From CAVZRC01 sp963777695 (GTDB lineage Bacteria > Planctomycetota > Planctomycetia > Isosphaerales > Isosphaeraceae), in contig CAVZRC010000001.1 of NCBI GenBank assembly GCA_963777695.1, positions 2,604,001 to 2,668,000 on the forward strand: 64,000 nt of DNA. Direction: 5' to 3'. Below, piece after piece: positions 38,463-48,651 of the stretch; position 1 is the first letter of the stretch; each line of letters opens with the position of its first letter. A program made the translations under genes and the position numbers. The notes below the pieces were generated by a model. The model searched no databases and was not told the origin of the DNA. It worked only from the letters and a program-made list of their open reading frames with translations.

Positions 38463-40339
38463 TCAAGGTCTTTCCCCTACCTTCTCGAACAACGACGCGA
38501 GCGGCCGCTCGTAGTTCTTCCATCGAGCGATCGAGCTGGTATAAATCGGCCGGCGGACCTGCTCGACGCTGGTCGTCCGCACCGGCCGGCGTGTCTTGTG
38601 GAAGTCGAGACACGCCGGGTCCCAATCGAGGCCGCACCAGACGACGAGCTGCCGGGACACGCCCTCGAGGTCGGCCACCATCGCCTCGTAATCGAGCGGG
38701 AAGATCGGGACCGGGAGACACTGCGCGCCAGTGGTCCATCACGTGACGGTTCTCGACGATCCGCGAGGCGATGTGGTCGAGATCGCAGGCCCATCGCATC
38801 TCGGCGAAGTGGGTCATCCAGCAGGACAGCGCCACGTCTCGGGGGTCGCGCCGGCAGTGGATGATCCGGGCCCTCGGGAATAAGGCCGCGATCAGTCCCA
38901 GGTAGAGCGTGTTCTCCGGCATCTTGTCGACGATCCGGTCGGCCGTCGCATTCAAGGCGTTCGAGCGCGTCGAGATGCGCCCGGGCGAGTCCGCGCAGCG
39001 ATGCCCCGTCCAGGTGCGCGACGCAATCCAGCGGCGAATCGGCAGGACGGCCGGTCGCCTGCGGCATGGCCTCGAAGGACTGGCGCACCAAGCGGAGCTC
39101 GCCCGCCCCGTGTACTCGCGGATGACTCGCCAGGATCTGCTCGGACAGCGTGGTGCCCGACCGCGGCATGCCGACGATGAAGACCGGCCGTTCCGTATCC
39201 AGGCCGTCACCGCGTACGCGCTCGAAGAACTCCGGGGTGAACGACGCGATCAGTCGGTCGACGAACGATCGATGGGCATCGGGGTCGTAGCCGAGGTCTC
39301 TCGCCTCGAAGTCGTCGCGTTGGAGGACGTTGGCCTGTGCGAAGAGCCCAGCGGCCCGGTGGAAATCACCCCGGGCGTCGACCGCGTGCGCCAGGCCGAA
39401 CTGGAGCGGCCAGCGATCGTCGGAAGTCAGACCGGGGTCCGCCAGCAGACCCTCGATCGCGGCCAGCTCGGACGTGGAAAGCTTGTCGCGGAGTCGGGTC
39501 GCCAGCCGGGCCCAGGAGCCGGCATGACGGGGGTTGTGATGAATGGCCTCGCGGAGCGACGCCATCGAGCCATCGAGCTCGCCGAGATCCTCCAGGAGGC
39601 CGGCGAGGCTCGCGTGGGCGGCGGCGGACGTCGGATCGAGACGGATCGCATGGCGGAAGCACGCCTCGGCCTCGCCGAGCCGGCCGAGCGTGTGGAGGAC
39701 CCTGCCGAGGCTGCTATGGGCCGCGGGAAAACCGGGACCGAGCCGGACCGCTTCCCGGCAGTGCAACAGGGCCGCCTCGGGCTCGCCGAGTCCCAGGAGG
39801 ATCTCCCCGAGGTTATTGCAGGCCTCGGGAGAACCGGGTTCCAGGCGCACGGCGTGCTGGAATTGCTCCAACGCCGCGATCTGGTCTCCCTTGAGCCGGA
39901 GCGCGTTGCCGAGGTTGTTGCGAGCGGCCCCGAAGTCCGGGGCCAGCCGGATCGCTTCGCGGAAATAGCCGATGGCGGCATCGAGATCGCCCCGCGCCAC
40001 GAGGGTCGCCCCGAGATTGCACAGGATCCCCGGACTATCGGGCTCGAGCCTCAGCGCGGCCTGGCAGCATGCGACGACGCACTCGGTCTGCCCGAGTGCC
40101 CAGTAGGCTTCCCCGAGGTTGGCGTGGAAGGTGGCTTCGTTCGGACGGAGGGCCACGGCGCGGCCGATCAGGCCGACGGCCTGGTGAGCGTCCCCGCGCT
40201 GGAGGGTGATCAGGCCGAGGAGGTGGAGGGCATCGGGCTCGTCCGGATCCTCGTCGAGCGCCGATTCATAGATCCGGGCCGCGCGATCCAGGTCGCCTCG
40301 ACCGTGATACTCAATGGCCTCGCTCAGGTCGATGGGCAT
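38463..40339 (-). CDS. TPR-sulfotransferase fusion, two frameshifts
   Basis: From 40339 (MPIDLSEAIEYHGRGDLDRA) about nine tetratricopeptide repeats fill residues 5-300, followed by a PAPS-dependent sulfotransferase domain: FIVGMPRSGTTLSEQILASH is the 5'-phosphosulfate loop. Near 38955 the frame slips to ATADRIVDKMPENTLYLG and IIHCRRDPRDVALSCWM, and near 38727 again to LPVPIFPLDYEAMVADLEG, ending at 38463. The GCGCGCC run at the second site suits an indel. With both repaired, the protein is about 625 residues. It would sulfate a protein or sugar acceptor selected by the TPR part. Confidence 0.85.
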
Positions 40340-40550
40340 CGGTCTGGTTGATCCGGAGGACTAGGGAGCATCATGTACACACCGCCTCATCGTACTTGGG
40401 GCCTCCGGGCCTCACCAGGGCCGGCCACGTGCGACTCGTCGAGGAGGTTTTGACCGATCGGCCTGACTCCCGGTAAAATGGGTGTATTGCCAGGCCGAAC
40501 CGAGACCGTAACCTCCAGGAATCAACCCGAACGAGAGAGGGCCGAACGAC

Positions 40551-41120
40551 GTGGTTCCCGCGAAAGACTTCAAGCGGCGGATGGTCGTCGAGATCGACGG
40601 CACGCCGCACATCATCGAGCACATCCAGGTCCAGACGCCATCAGCCCGGGGCGCCGCCACGCTCTACAAGATCAAGGCCCGCAACCTCAAGACGCAGACC
40701 CGGGTCGAGAAGAGCTACCGGGGCACCGACGCGCTCGTCGAGTCGAGCTTCGAACGCCGGGCGATCCAGTACCTCTACCGCGATACCGACGAGCTCCACT
40801 TCATGGACGCGGAGAACTTCAATCAGTTCTCGATCTCGGCCGAGGAGCTTCGCGACCAGGTGCCGTTCATGACCGAGAACATGGAGGGGATCCAGTCGCT
40901 GGTCGTCGACGAGGAAGTGATCGGGATCGAGTTGCCGGACACGGTCGAGCTTCCGATCGTCGAGACGGCGCCCGGGGTCCGCGGCAACTCGGCGACCGGC
41001 CGCACCAAGCCCGCCACCCTATCAAGCGGGTTCGTCGTCCAGGTCCCGGAGCACCTCGACCAGGGCGTGACGATCCGCGTCGATACCCGGACCGGCGAGT
41101 ACCTCGGGCGGGCGGGGTGA
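40551..41120 (+). CDS. efpL: Elongation factor P-like protein (EfpL/YeiP type)
   Basis: 189 residues with the three beta-barrel domains of EF-P. The tip loop reads QTPSARGAATLYK with Arg33, as in YeiP/EfpL (QSPTARGAATLYK in Escherichia coli), rather than the modified Lys34 of EF-P. Other conserved tracts are FMDAENFNQF, TVELPIVETAPGVRG and KPATLSSGFVVQVPEHL. The start is GTG at 40551 with GAGAGAGG ten bases upstream. The protein should relieve ribosome stalling at proline-rich stretches without lysine modification. Confidence 0.88.
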   Translation: MVPAKDFKRRMVVEIDGTPHIIEHIQVQTPSARGAATLYKIKARNLKTQTRVEKSYRGTDALVESSFERRAIQYLYRDTDELHFMDAENFNQFSISAEELRDQVPFMTENMEGIQSLVVDEEVIGIELPDTVELPIVETAPGVRGNSATGRTKPATLSSGFVVQVPEHLDQGVTIRVDTRTGEYLGRAG

Positions 41121-41154
41121 GGTTCGCTCTTGGCAAGCTGGCCATCGTGGGATT

Positions 41155-44039
41155 TCAATCCGGCACGACAGCATACTCACGGCGCCCTTTGCGCACGACG
41201 ATGCGAGGCGCCAGCACTTCGCGGGTGCGCCGGAGTAGCCAGTGTCCGCAGGGTACCAACAGCGGCCGGACGAGGGTCGCGTCGATGAGGATGCCGACGA
41301 CCAGCGCGAATCCGAGCTGGCGGAGCGAGCCGAGCGGACTGAACAGGAACGATGCGAAGCTCGTGGCCGTGATCGCCGCGGCCGACGTGATCAGGCCGCC
41401 GGTCTGGCCGATCGCCCGGACGATCCCCCGCCGGAGCCCTCGCCGTTGCGACTCCTCGTTGAGCCGGGTCATGAGGAAGACGTTGTAATCGACCCCGACC
41501 GCGACCAGGAGCACGAAGAGGAAATACGGCACCTTCCAGTCGAGCCCCTGGGCGCCCAGGATGGTGACGAAGAGAAGGTGCGTCGCGCCGAGGGCGAAGG
41601 CATAAGTCAGGACCATGGTCGCCACGAGGTTGACGCATGATAGCGGGTCCCTCAGCGCCACGAGCAGCACCAGGAACACACCGATCGGGACGATGAACCA
41701 GCTCTGCACCTGGTCGGCGCGGGTCAGATCGCGGATGTCGGCCGATTCGGCGTTGGCGCCGGCCACCCGGGCGGTCACCTGGATGCCGTCGTACTCGCCG
41801 AGGAAGTCGTTCAGGCGACGGCGCAAGATCAGGACCTGGTTCATCGCGTCGTTGGAGAAGATCCGATCAGACTGGGTCAGGTCGATCCGCGCGGTGGCCG
41901 TCGGGCGTGATGTACGCCGCGAAGCTCTTGAGCAACTCGGGATGCTCGTGCACGGTTTTCTCGTTGACCAGCAGCCGGTCCAGGGCGTGTCGGCCGACCG
42001 GATCGTTGAGGATCTCGGTGACCTCGCGATGCGCGGCCGGCGCCCTCGGCGATCTGCGAGGCGCCCTCGGCGGCGCGGGTCAGCTCGCGGAGCAAGACCT
42101 CTTGCGGGCTCTCCACCTTCGGCTTATCGGACCCCTTCGGCTTATCGGGCACTCGGGCCGTATCGGCGATCGAGGGCGAGGGATTCGCCGCACCCGGCTT
42201 CGAGCCCGGCGCAGTCTTCGCGACGGCGGTACCTTTATCCTTCGATGGGGGCGCCGCTTGCTGACTCATCGCCTCGAAGGCACCACTGAGCGCCGGGAGG
42301 TTCCAGGCCGACGGCATGCCCCGACTCCACTGGAGGACAGCCGACGCCTTCTTCAATCCCGAGGCCAACGCCTGGCCTCGCGACGGCCCATGGGCCTGGG
42401 CCACGGCCGGATCGGACTTCGATGGCGGTCCCTCGGGGGGTTTCGTCGTCAGCGGCAAGCCGGTCGTCTCCTCCAGCCAGATGGCGGCACGGAGCTTGGC
42501 CGCGCCCTCGGTGAGTCCCTTGCTGAGCTGCTCGGCCCCGCCGGAGAGGAGCTGGAAACCCGCGTTGACCTCGCCCAGCCGCGATGACAGCCGGGCGCGA
42601 GACAACGGTTGTGGACTCCCCAGCGGCTGGGTCGCCGACCGCACCTCCGCCAGCCGTCGCTGGTGCGACAGGTGCCGGCTCACGTCGTCGATCAGCGCCA
42701 GGCCCTCTGACGTGCGGAAGTCGCCGTCCGACTCGAGCACGACGGTCAACGGCGCCAGCATCCCCGGGTCGAACTTCGAGGCGAGCAGCCGGAAATCCTG
42801 TACCGATTGGGTCTTCCCCGGCAGCTCGGTCATCAGGTCCTGGATGAACTCGGTCCTCAGCGACAGCAGCGAGAGCGGGAGCATCGCCAGGATCGTGAAG
42901 GCCCAGCTCCGCAATGGCCGCGCCATCGCCGCCTCTCCCAGACGGTCCCAGAGTGCCGTCGAGCTGCCCGCCAGGCCGTCGAAAGCTCTCGGGTGGACCC
43001 GCGCCAGCACAATCAAGAGGGCCGGGGTCAGGCTCAGGGTCGCCAGCAGCGCCAGGCCGAGCCCCAGCGCCACGCTCGGCCCCGTGCTCGAGAAGAGCTT
43101 GAACTTGGTCGTCCCCATCAGCAGCAGGCCGATGATGATGGTCCCGGCGCTGGTCACCAGCGGTGTGAAGGATCGCGATAGCGTCGCCCGCATCGAGCCG
43201 ACCGGATTATTCCGGTTGAGCTGCTCGGCGAACCGCCAGGAGAGGAACAGGCAGAAGTCCGTCCCGGTGCCGAACAGGATGGCGATCAGGAACAGCTCGA
43301 CGAGCGACGAGACCTCCCACCCGGCCAGGATCATCCAGGCCAGGAGCCCGCGTGCGATCACCACGCTGATCCCGATCGTCGCCAGCGGCACCAGGGCCAG
43401 CCAGAACGATCTGTAGACGAACCACAGGACGATCATCAGCAAGAAGACCGTCACGAAGGCGGCGCGATCGAGCGACGTCTTGACGCTGGCCATGTAGTCG
43501 CGCCCGATCACGGCGTCGCCCGTCCATCGGAGTTCGAGTCCGGGGGGGACCTCCATCCCGGCGTAGCGGGCCTGTCGCTGGATCCAGGCGACCGCCTCCT
43601 GCGTCACCGGCGCGACGAACGACGAGGCGAGCGAGACCGCCACCAAGGCGACCGTATTATCGTGGCTGACCAGTCGCCCGGCGATCTCGGGCGCCGAGGC
43701 CGGCCCCATCACGCGGAGTAGCTCCCCGGGACGCCCGGCGGAGGCGAACCGTTCGGACAGCCGGAGGGCGAATTGCCTGTCGGCGTCCCTGAGCCCGCCC
43801 GGCCGGTACAGCACCGCCACGACCATCGACTCATACGACTGGTCGGGCCAGCACTCCCGGACCAGTTCCGCCGCGTGCCGGCTCTCCGCCCCGGAAGCCA
43901 GCATCCGAGCCTGACCCTCGGCCGCCAGCCGCGTCAGATCGGGCGAAAGCAGGCCGACGACACCGGCGGCTACCAGCCAGATTGTCACAATCCAGCCGGG
44001 ATTGCGGCACACTATGGTCCGTACGGCGTCCAGCGACAT
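41155..44039 (-). CDS. MMPL/RND-family transporter, two frameshifts
   Basis: Start at 44039 (MSLDAVRTIVCRNPGWIVTI). The first half has a periplasmic loop and the helix bundle with GTGTDFCLFLSWRFAEQL, the second half GVDYNVFLMTRLNEESQRRG; both are the G-x-x-x-D-Y/F signatures of MMPL proteins. Between them is an extended Ala/Pro/Lys-rich periplasmic insertion. Near 42033 the frame slips to HREVTEILNDPVGRHALD and near 41893 (CGCGCGG run) to RIDLTQSDRIFSNDAMN, finishing at 41155. Repaired length is about 960 residues. Members export lipids or hopanoids; the substrate here is unknown. Convergent with the EfpL gene. Confidence 0.85.
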
Positions 44040-44266
44040 CTCTCCGGCACTCCCGAGAGCGGCGTGCCCGGATCTCAAGCGTTCCGGACCGGCACCACGT
44101 AGAACCTAGGATTAAGCAGACGGCATCAGGCGTCCATAGCTCATCCGCCAAAAGGACATAGTATGATCCCCAAACCTAGATACAAGTTGCGTACCAGTAG
44201 CACGCGACTACCGGCATTCGAAATGCCCTTGGTGCGGCTCCCGGTGCATTTCGGGGGCCCATTCCC

Positions 44267-44521
44267 TCATGCATCTGATCCAAGCGGGAATGGCTTATGT
44301 GTTCCTGCCTTGGACCTGGCTACCAACTCACGAAAGCCAGGGTTGGATTCCAGCAAGTCGTTCATCAGATCGTCATCCTCTGTCGATTCCAGAGATTGGA
44401 TCGCGATCAATCGATGATCGGGTAACTCTACGACCAAGATCGACCCGGAATCCGCACATTCACTCAGGGCTCCCGTCGGGTCCGCCTCCAGGCGACTCAG
44501 GGGCATGGTCTTGATGTCCAC
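44267..44521 (-). CDS. Antitoxin, Phd-like
   Basis: 84 residues from a GTG at 44521 preceded by GGGGGAGGAG. The opening DIKTMPLSRLEADPTGALS and the tract VVELPDHRLIAIQSLE are typical of prevent-host-death type antitoxins that pair with RelE toxins. The C-terminal half (DDDLMNDLLESNPGFRELV) would bind the toxin. It overlaps the 3' end of the toxin gene by about 60 bases, with the toxin first, the reverse of the usual order. Confidence 0.7.
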   Translation of the reverse strand: MDIKTMPLSRLEADPTGALSECADSGSILVVELPDHRLIAIQSLESTEDDDLMNDLLESNPGFRELVARSKAGTHKPFPLGSDA

Positions 44522-44804
44522 GGAACTCCTCCCCCAAAACAAGAAGCTTGTTGCCAACCTTTTTCCCTACGAGCGTTACGATGACCTCTTCACCCGCGAC
44601 ATCATAAAGGACTCTCAAGTCACCCGCGCGTAGTTCATACTCAGCCACGGGATTGAGACGTAACCGTTTCACGTTTCGAGTGACTGTTGTTGGTTCATGC
44701 AGGAGTCGGGCAAGGATCGTTGCTTGCAAGGTCCGCTGGTCGCGAATCGGCAACGCCCGAAACTGCTGCTCCGCAACCTCAGTGATTCGAATCCGATATT
44801 CCAT
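44460..44804 (-). CDS. RelE/ParE-family toxin
   Basis: 114 residues starting MEYRIRITEVAEQQFRALPI, with LLHEPTTVTRNVKRLRLNP, EYELRAGDLRVLYDV and VTLVGKKVGNKLLV, all standard for RelE mRNA interferases including the basic residues of the active surface. The last 25 residues are a Pro/Gly tail lying over the antitoxin start, so the functional toxin may end earlier. Forms a type II toxin-antitoxin pair with the next gene. Confidence 0.85.
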   Translation of the reverse strand: MEYRIRITEVAEQQFRALPIRDQRTLQATILARLLHEPTTVTRNVKRLRLNPVAEYELRAGDLRVLYDVAGEEVIVTLVGKKVGNKLLVLGEEFRGHQDHAPESPGGGPDGSPE

Positions 44805-44981
44805 CTGTCAACAAACTGCTCCGTTCCGAGATTTCGTCCCGAAAGACGGTGAACCCAGCTCCGCAGCCTCGATCACGGGACAGCGAGTTGAATTGTACCA
44901 GAGATCCATGGCGCGGGGCGAATCCCTGAGCGTGCCGGATCGAGCAATTACGGGCCGAATCGACATACTGCGATTGGCCAG

Positions 44982-45590
44982 CTACCGTAACCGAGTTAAT
45001 CGGCGAAACTCCCAGGCCGGCCGGGACTCCACGAACACCGAGCTCGCGGGCCGTCCATCAAAGAGCCCGGCATTGACGATGACTTGCTCGTACCACCAAT
45101 TCCCGCTATCGATGCAAGAGAACCGCGAATTGAAGACGACGCGCGCCCACTCCCTGCGACACATGAAGATCTCGCGACTCAGGGGAATGAAGCGGATGGC
45201 GAGGGTCTCGGGGCCCCGAACCACGTCGGATCCTTCGGCCCTCAGCGCGATTGAGACGGACCCGATTCGCAGGACTTTGTCCGGGGGTAATCTCTCGGAT
45301 TCCCGGCGATTCGGTCGTGCGAAGTCGTTCGCCTCGTTCCAGTACGAGCTGTCCACCAAGATTTCCCCCCTCCATCGCCCTAGGAGATCATCCGGAATCG
45401 TGAGGGCGGAGGGGACCGAATTCCGGTTGCGGGCGCCCTGGCCACCTCGGGACGACTTGGACCATTCGACCTTGATCATCTGCACCAGGACTGCAAGAGC
45501 CATCGGCGTGAAGCCGCTCGACTCGAGCACGGTACCCTCCTCACGGGCCTGAATTCTTCTCGGATTCCGCGGCATGATCTCTGTCTTCAA
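44982..45590 (-). CDS. Hypothetical protein
   Basis: 202 residues, overlapping the 3' end of the M48 peptidase gene by about 50 bases. One N-terminal hydrophobic stretch (FTPMALAVLVQMIKVEW) and a soluble part with PDDLLGRWRGEILVDSSYW and SREIFMCRREWARVVFNS. No family recognised. The true start may be an internal ATG near 45500. Probably co-transcribed with the peptidase. Confidence 0.45.
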   Translation of the reverse strand: MKTEIMPRNPRRIQAREEGTVLESSGFTPMALAVLVQMIKVEWSKSSRGGQGARNRNSVPSALTIPDDLLGRWRGEILVDSSYWNEANDFARPNRRESERLPPDKVLRIGSVSIALRAEGSDVVRGPETLAIRFIPLSREIFMCRREWARVVFNSRFSCIDSGNWWYEQVIVNAGLFDGRPASSVFVESRPAWEFRRLTRLR

Positions 45591-46884
45591 CGGCTGGCCG
45601 CTCGGAGCGCCAGGGGTGATACGAATTGCAGAAGTCGATCCGATCGCCGATGCTCGGATGGGAGGCGCGGAAGATCGTGTAGAACGGCCCGGGGCGGGGA
45701 TTGCCCAGGTTCTCCGTCTGGAGCTTGACGAACGCCATGGCGCCGGAATGGTTGGCGTGGGTTATATCCAGGGCGAACCGGTCGGCCTCGTGCTCCTGGA
45801 TCCGGCTGTATGCCATGGCCACGGGGCTCAGGAAGAGGGACGCGACGTCGATCAGCATGAGGATCAGCGGCACCGCGGCGACATCCGAGAGCCGGTCGAA
45901 GCCGAGTCGGCCGGGGAACCGCGCGATCAGCCATCGGCCCGCGCGATCGACGAAGAACAGCCCGGCGAGGACCACCAGCGAGCCGAGCAGGATCGACCGC
46001 ACCACGTGGCCCAGCGCGTAATGGCCCATCTCGTGACCCATCACCACCAGAACCTCGGGCTCGTCGAGCTTGGCGAGCAGGGTATCCCACAGGACGATGC
46101 GCTTGGTGCTGAAGACGCCCGTGACATACGCGTTGACAGCCTTCGTGTTGACGCTCTTGTCGACTTCGAAGACCCGGCTCCCGCCAATACCCGCACGCTC
46201 GGCCAGGGCGAGGATCGAACGCTCTATCGCCTTGTCGTTCATCGGCCCGAATTTGTTGAAGAGCGGATCGATCCAGATCGGCGACAGCAACATCGTCGCG
46301 AACAGGAACGGTACCGAGAGCAGCCCCGTGTAGAGCCACCATCGTCGAGGGCTCCGGGCCAGCAGGAGGAACGGCACCCAGGTCAGGGCGAACCCGACCA
46401 CCATCTCCACGGCCAGATGAGTCCCGGAATCGTTGATCCACTTGGCGAGCGCCTGGTTCGAGAGCCCGTAGGCATGCAGCCGGACGAATCCCTGATAATA
46501 CGACAGGGGGAGATCGATCACGAAGACGACCGCGAGATACATCACCACGTAGAGTCCGATGGTGAAGAACCACGACTTACCCAGCCGATGCGCCCAGGTC
46601 CGCAGCCGCGCCGAGGCCCCCGAGAACGCCAGCGTCCCGGTCAGCAGGATCGCCCAGGCCCGGTTGATGACCCAGAGCCAGTTCCCGCCGCGATAGAACT
46701 CCATCGCCTTCGCGCTCGGCTCCGGCACGGCGACCGGTCGTGATTCGTCAGGGGTTGGCGTCGCCACTGAAACCGCCTTGTCGGACGGTGGGGGAGAGCC
46801 CGCGGGGGGCTGAGCGACGGCCAGCCCGGCCCCGACGATAAGCACGGTAATGAGGACTAAGAATAACTTGTAAATCGCGTTCAT
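45541..46884 (-). CDS. M48 family metalloprotease (Ste24/CAAX protease-like)
   Basis: 447 residues from an ATG at 46884 (MNAIYKLFLVLITVLIVGAG). A signal-like first helix and Pro-rich linker precede a membrane domain with about six helices. The zinc site is complete: HEMGH in VVMGHEMGHYALGH, and the third ligand in RIQEHEADRFALDI. The layout matches Ste24-like integral membrane peptidases, which degrade or process membrane proteins. It follows the ubiquitin-like operon on the same strand, separated by a small antitoxin-like gene; whether it belongs to that system is unknown. Confidence 0.88.
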   Translation of the reverse strand: MNAIYKLFLVLITVLIVGAGLAVAQPPAGSPPPSDKAVSVATPTPDESRPVAVPEPSAKAMEFYRGGNWLWVINRAWAILLTGTLAFSGASARLRTWAHRLGKSWFFTIGLYVVMYLAVVFVIDLPLSYYQGFVRLHAYGLSNQALAKWINDSGTHLAVEMVVGFALTWVPFLLLARSPRRWWLYTGLLSVPFLFATMLLSPIWIDPLFNKFGPMNDKAIERSILALAERAGIGGSRVFEVDKSVNTKAVNAYVTGVFSTKRIVLWDTLLAKLDEPEVLVVMGHEMGHYALGHVVRSILLGSLVVLAGLFFVDRAGRWLIARFPGRLGFDRLSDVAAVPLILMLIDVASLFLSPVAMAYSRIQEHEADRFALDITHANHSGAMAFVKLQTENLGNPRPGPFYTIFRASHPSIGDRIDFCNSYHPWRSERPAVEDRDHAAESEKNSGP

Positions 46885-46901
46885 GTGTAGATCAAATAAG
46901 C

Positions 46902-47135
46902 TCAAATTTCCGGCCCGGACTCCTCTATCAGACGGGCCTTTGCATTCCTCTTCGCGACCCGGAGAAACGCCGCCCGTTCTCGCAGATCCCCTTGCTCCAG
47001 CAGCCGCTCGTACATGTCGGCGGGGACGAGCACATAGACTCGGTCCGTCTCCGAATCCGCCAACCGGACCGGAGAGTCGCCTGCTTCCTCGATGGCCTTT
47101 TTCAACTCGGGTGTCAGTGAAACGAAATGTGCCAT
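46902..47135 (-). CDS. Small antitoxin-like protein
   Basis: 77 residues from the ATG at 47135 (MAHFVSLTPELKKAIEEAG). The tract PVRLADSETDRVYVLVPADM resembles a widespread family of small planctomycete proteins that look like antitoxins of type II modules (substrate-like strand, then YERLL helix). No toxin gene is adjacent; the neighbours are the JAB gene upstream and the M48 peptidase 17 bases downstream. Confidence 0.55.
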   Translation of the reverse strand: MAHFVSLTPELKKAIEEAGDSPVRLADSETDRVYVLVPADMYERLLEQGDLRERAAFLRVAKRNAKARLIEESGPEI

Positions 47136-47227
47136 GATTGTAGCCTGCCTGTCCACGAGGACGAGCGGGGTGAGCCGCCGGAACGGTGCTCGCAGAGCAC
47201 CCTACGAAGACCTTTCTCGGCGCGTTC

Positions 47228-48651
47228 CTACACAATCCGGTGAGTCGGCCGATCGCCGTCCTCGGCCTCGGGCTCCGCCGCGGACTCGGATTCGGTGGGA
47301 GGCTTGTAGTAGAAGAACGCGGCGATCAGCGCCAGGCCGAAGACCGCGGTGAATCCCCAGCCAATGTAAGCCAGGAGCCGGGCGCGGGCCAGTTGCTGCT
47401 GGAATTCCTGGGCGGCCTTGCCGTCCGGGGAGTCCAGCCAGGGGGCCAGCTCCTCGAGCCGGTTCTTCTTGCTCTCGTAGGATTCCTCCAGGCTGGCCAG
47501 CCGCTCGCGGAGCCGGGCGCGTCCTTGGCGTCGGCCCCGAGCCGGTCGATGTCCTTCGTGGCCTTGGTGAGCTTCTCGTCCTGCTCGACCACCTGCTTCT
47601 CGAGGAGCCGGGCCTGCTCGCCGAGCCGATCGGTGATCGACCGCTGGACGGAGAGCTGTCGCTTGGCGTCGTCGCGATCGCGGGCTGCCTTATTATAACG
47701 CTCGATGAACTCGCCCGGCTTCTCGCCGCCGACCTTCTCGAGCAACGTGTCGATCGCCAGCCGCTGGCTGTCGCCGAGCTGCTCGACCGATCGCGCCAGG
47801 GCCAGGAACGCATCGTTCTGGTCCTGGAGCCGCGCCTGGATCTGGTAGAGCCACATCGCCAGCGCGACGGCCAGCACGCCCGCGAACGTGCCGAGCATGC
47901 CGAAGACCGTGGCGATCTGGAACCGCTCGGCCGGTGAGCCGACGTGCGAATGGGCCGGTCGGGTGAGCATCTTGATCAGCTCCGCCTCGAGGCGGGGTGA
48001 GAGCGACCCGCCCCCGCCGCCTTCGGGGTTGGGTAGTTTCTCCAGGTCGTTGGCCAGCCGCGCCAGCGCGACCCGGTCGCCCCGGTCGGACGTCAGGAAA
48101 TAGCCGCCGACCTGCGCCAGGCCGCCGTCGCGCCACTGGAAGAACCCGCGCGACTGGTTGATCGGGTCGACCACGTAGGCGACCTGGAGCGTCTGGGCGA
48201 AGAAATTCTGGTGAATGAACAGGTCGTGATGCGAAAGGAAAATCCCGAAGCTCGGATGCGTGTGATACCAGCCGACGATGTCGCAATCGGGGTGGAGCCG
48301 GTCGCGCTCGCGGGTGATCTCCTCCCAGGAGTCGTGCGTGTACGTGAAGCTGGCCTGGGTGTTGGCGTAGTGCTTGGCCTCCAGCGCCTGGGTGATCCAG
48401 ACGAACGGCTGGCCGGTGGCCGGGTCGATGCACTCCTTGCCCAGGAGGATGCCGCCGAGCTCGACCGAGGTGTCGCTGAGCGCATGGCGTTCGATGGCGT
48501 CGGCCGTCCGCCGGTCGAGGAAGATCGGCAGGTCGAACGGCCCCGGTACCTCGTAGGCCACGCAGGCGAACTTCCGGTCGCGGTCGGGGCGCTGGAGGCG
48601 TTCCGGCTCGCGGACCTTCATCTCACCGAAGACGATATCATCCCCGCTCAC
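47228..48651 (-). CDS. Membrane-anchored JAB/JAMM isopeptidase, frameshifted near C-terminus
   Basis: Starts at 48651 inside the end of the E1 gene (14-base overlap). The JAB domain spans about residues 40-190 with the full metal motif: Glu64 in SVELGGILLG, His130 and His132 in GWYHTHPS, then seven residues to Ser140 and Asp143 in LSHHDLF. This is the active JAMM pattern of deubiquitinases. A membrane helix follows at 247-269, then a coiled coil of over 100 residues. Near 47520 the frame slips; the second frame gives RLRERLASLEESYESKK, another helix (LAYIGWGFTAVFGLALIAAF) and an acidic tail ending at 47228. Both ends would face the cytoplasm. It would remove or process the ubiquitin-like protein. 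Confidence 0.88.
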
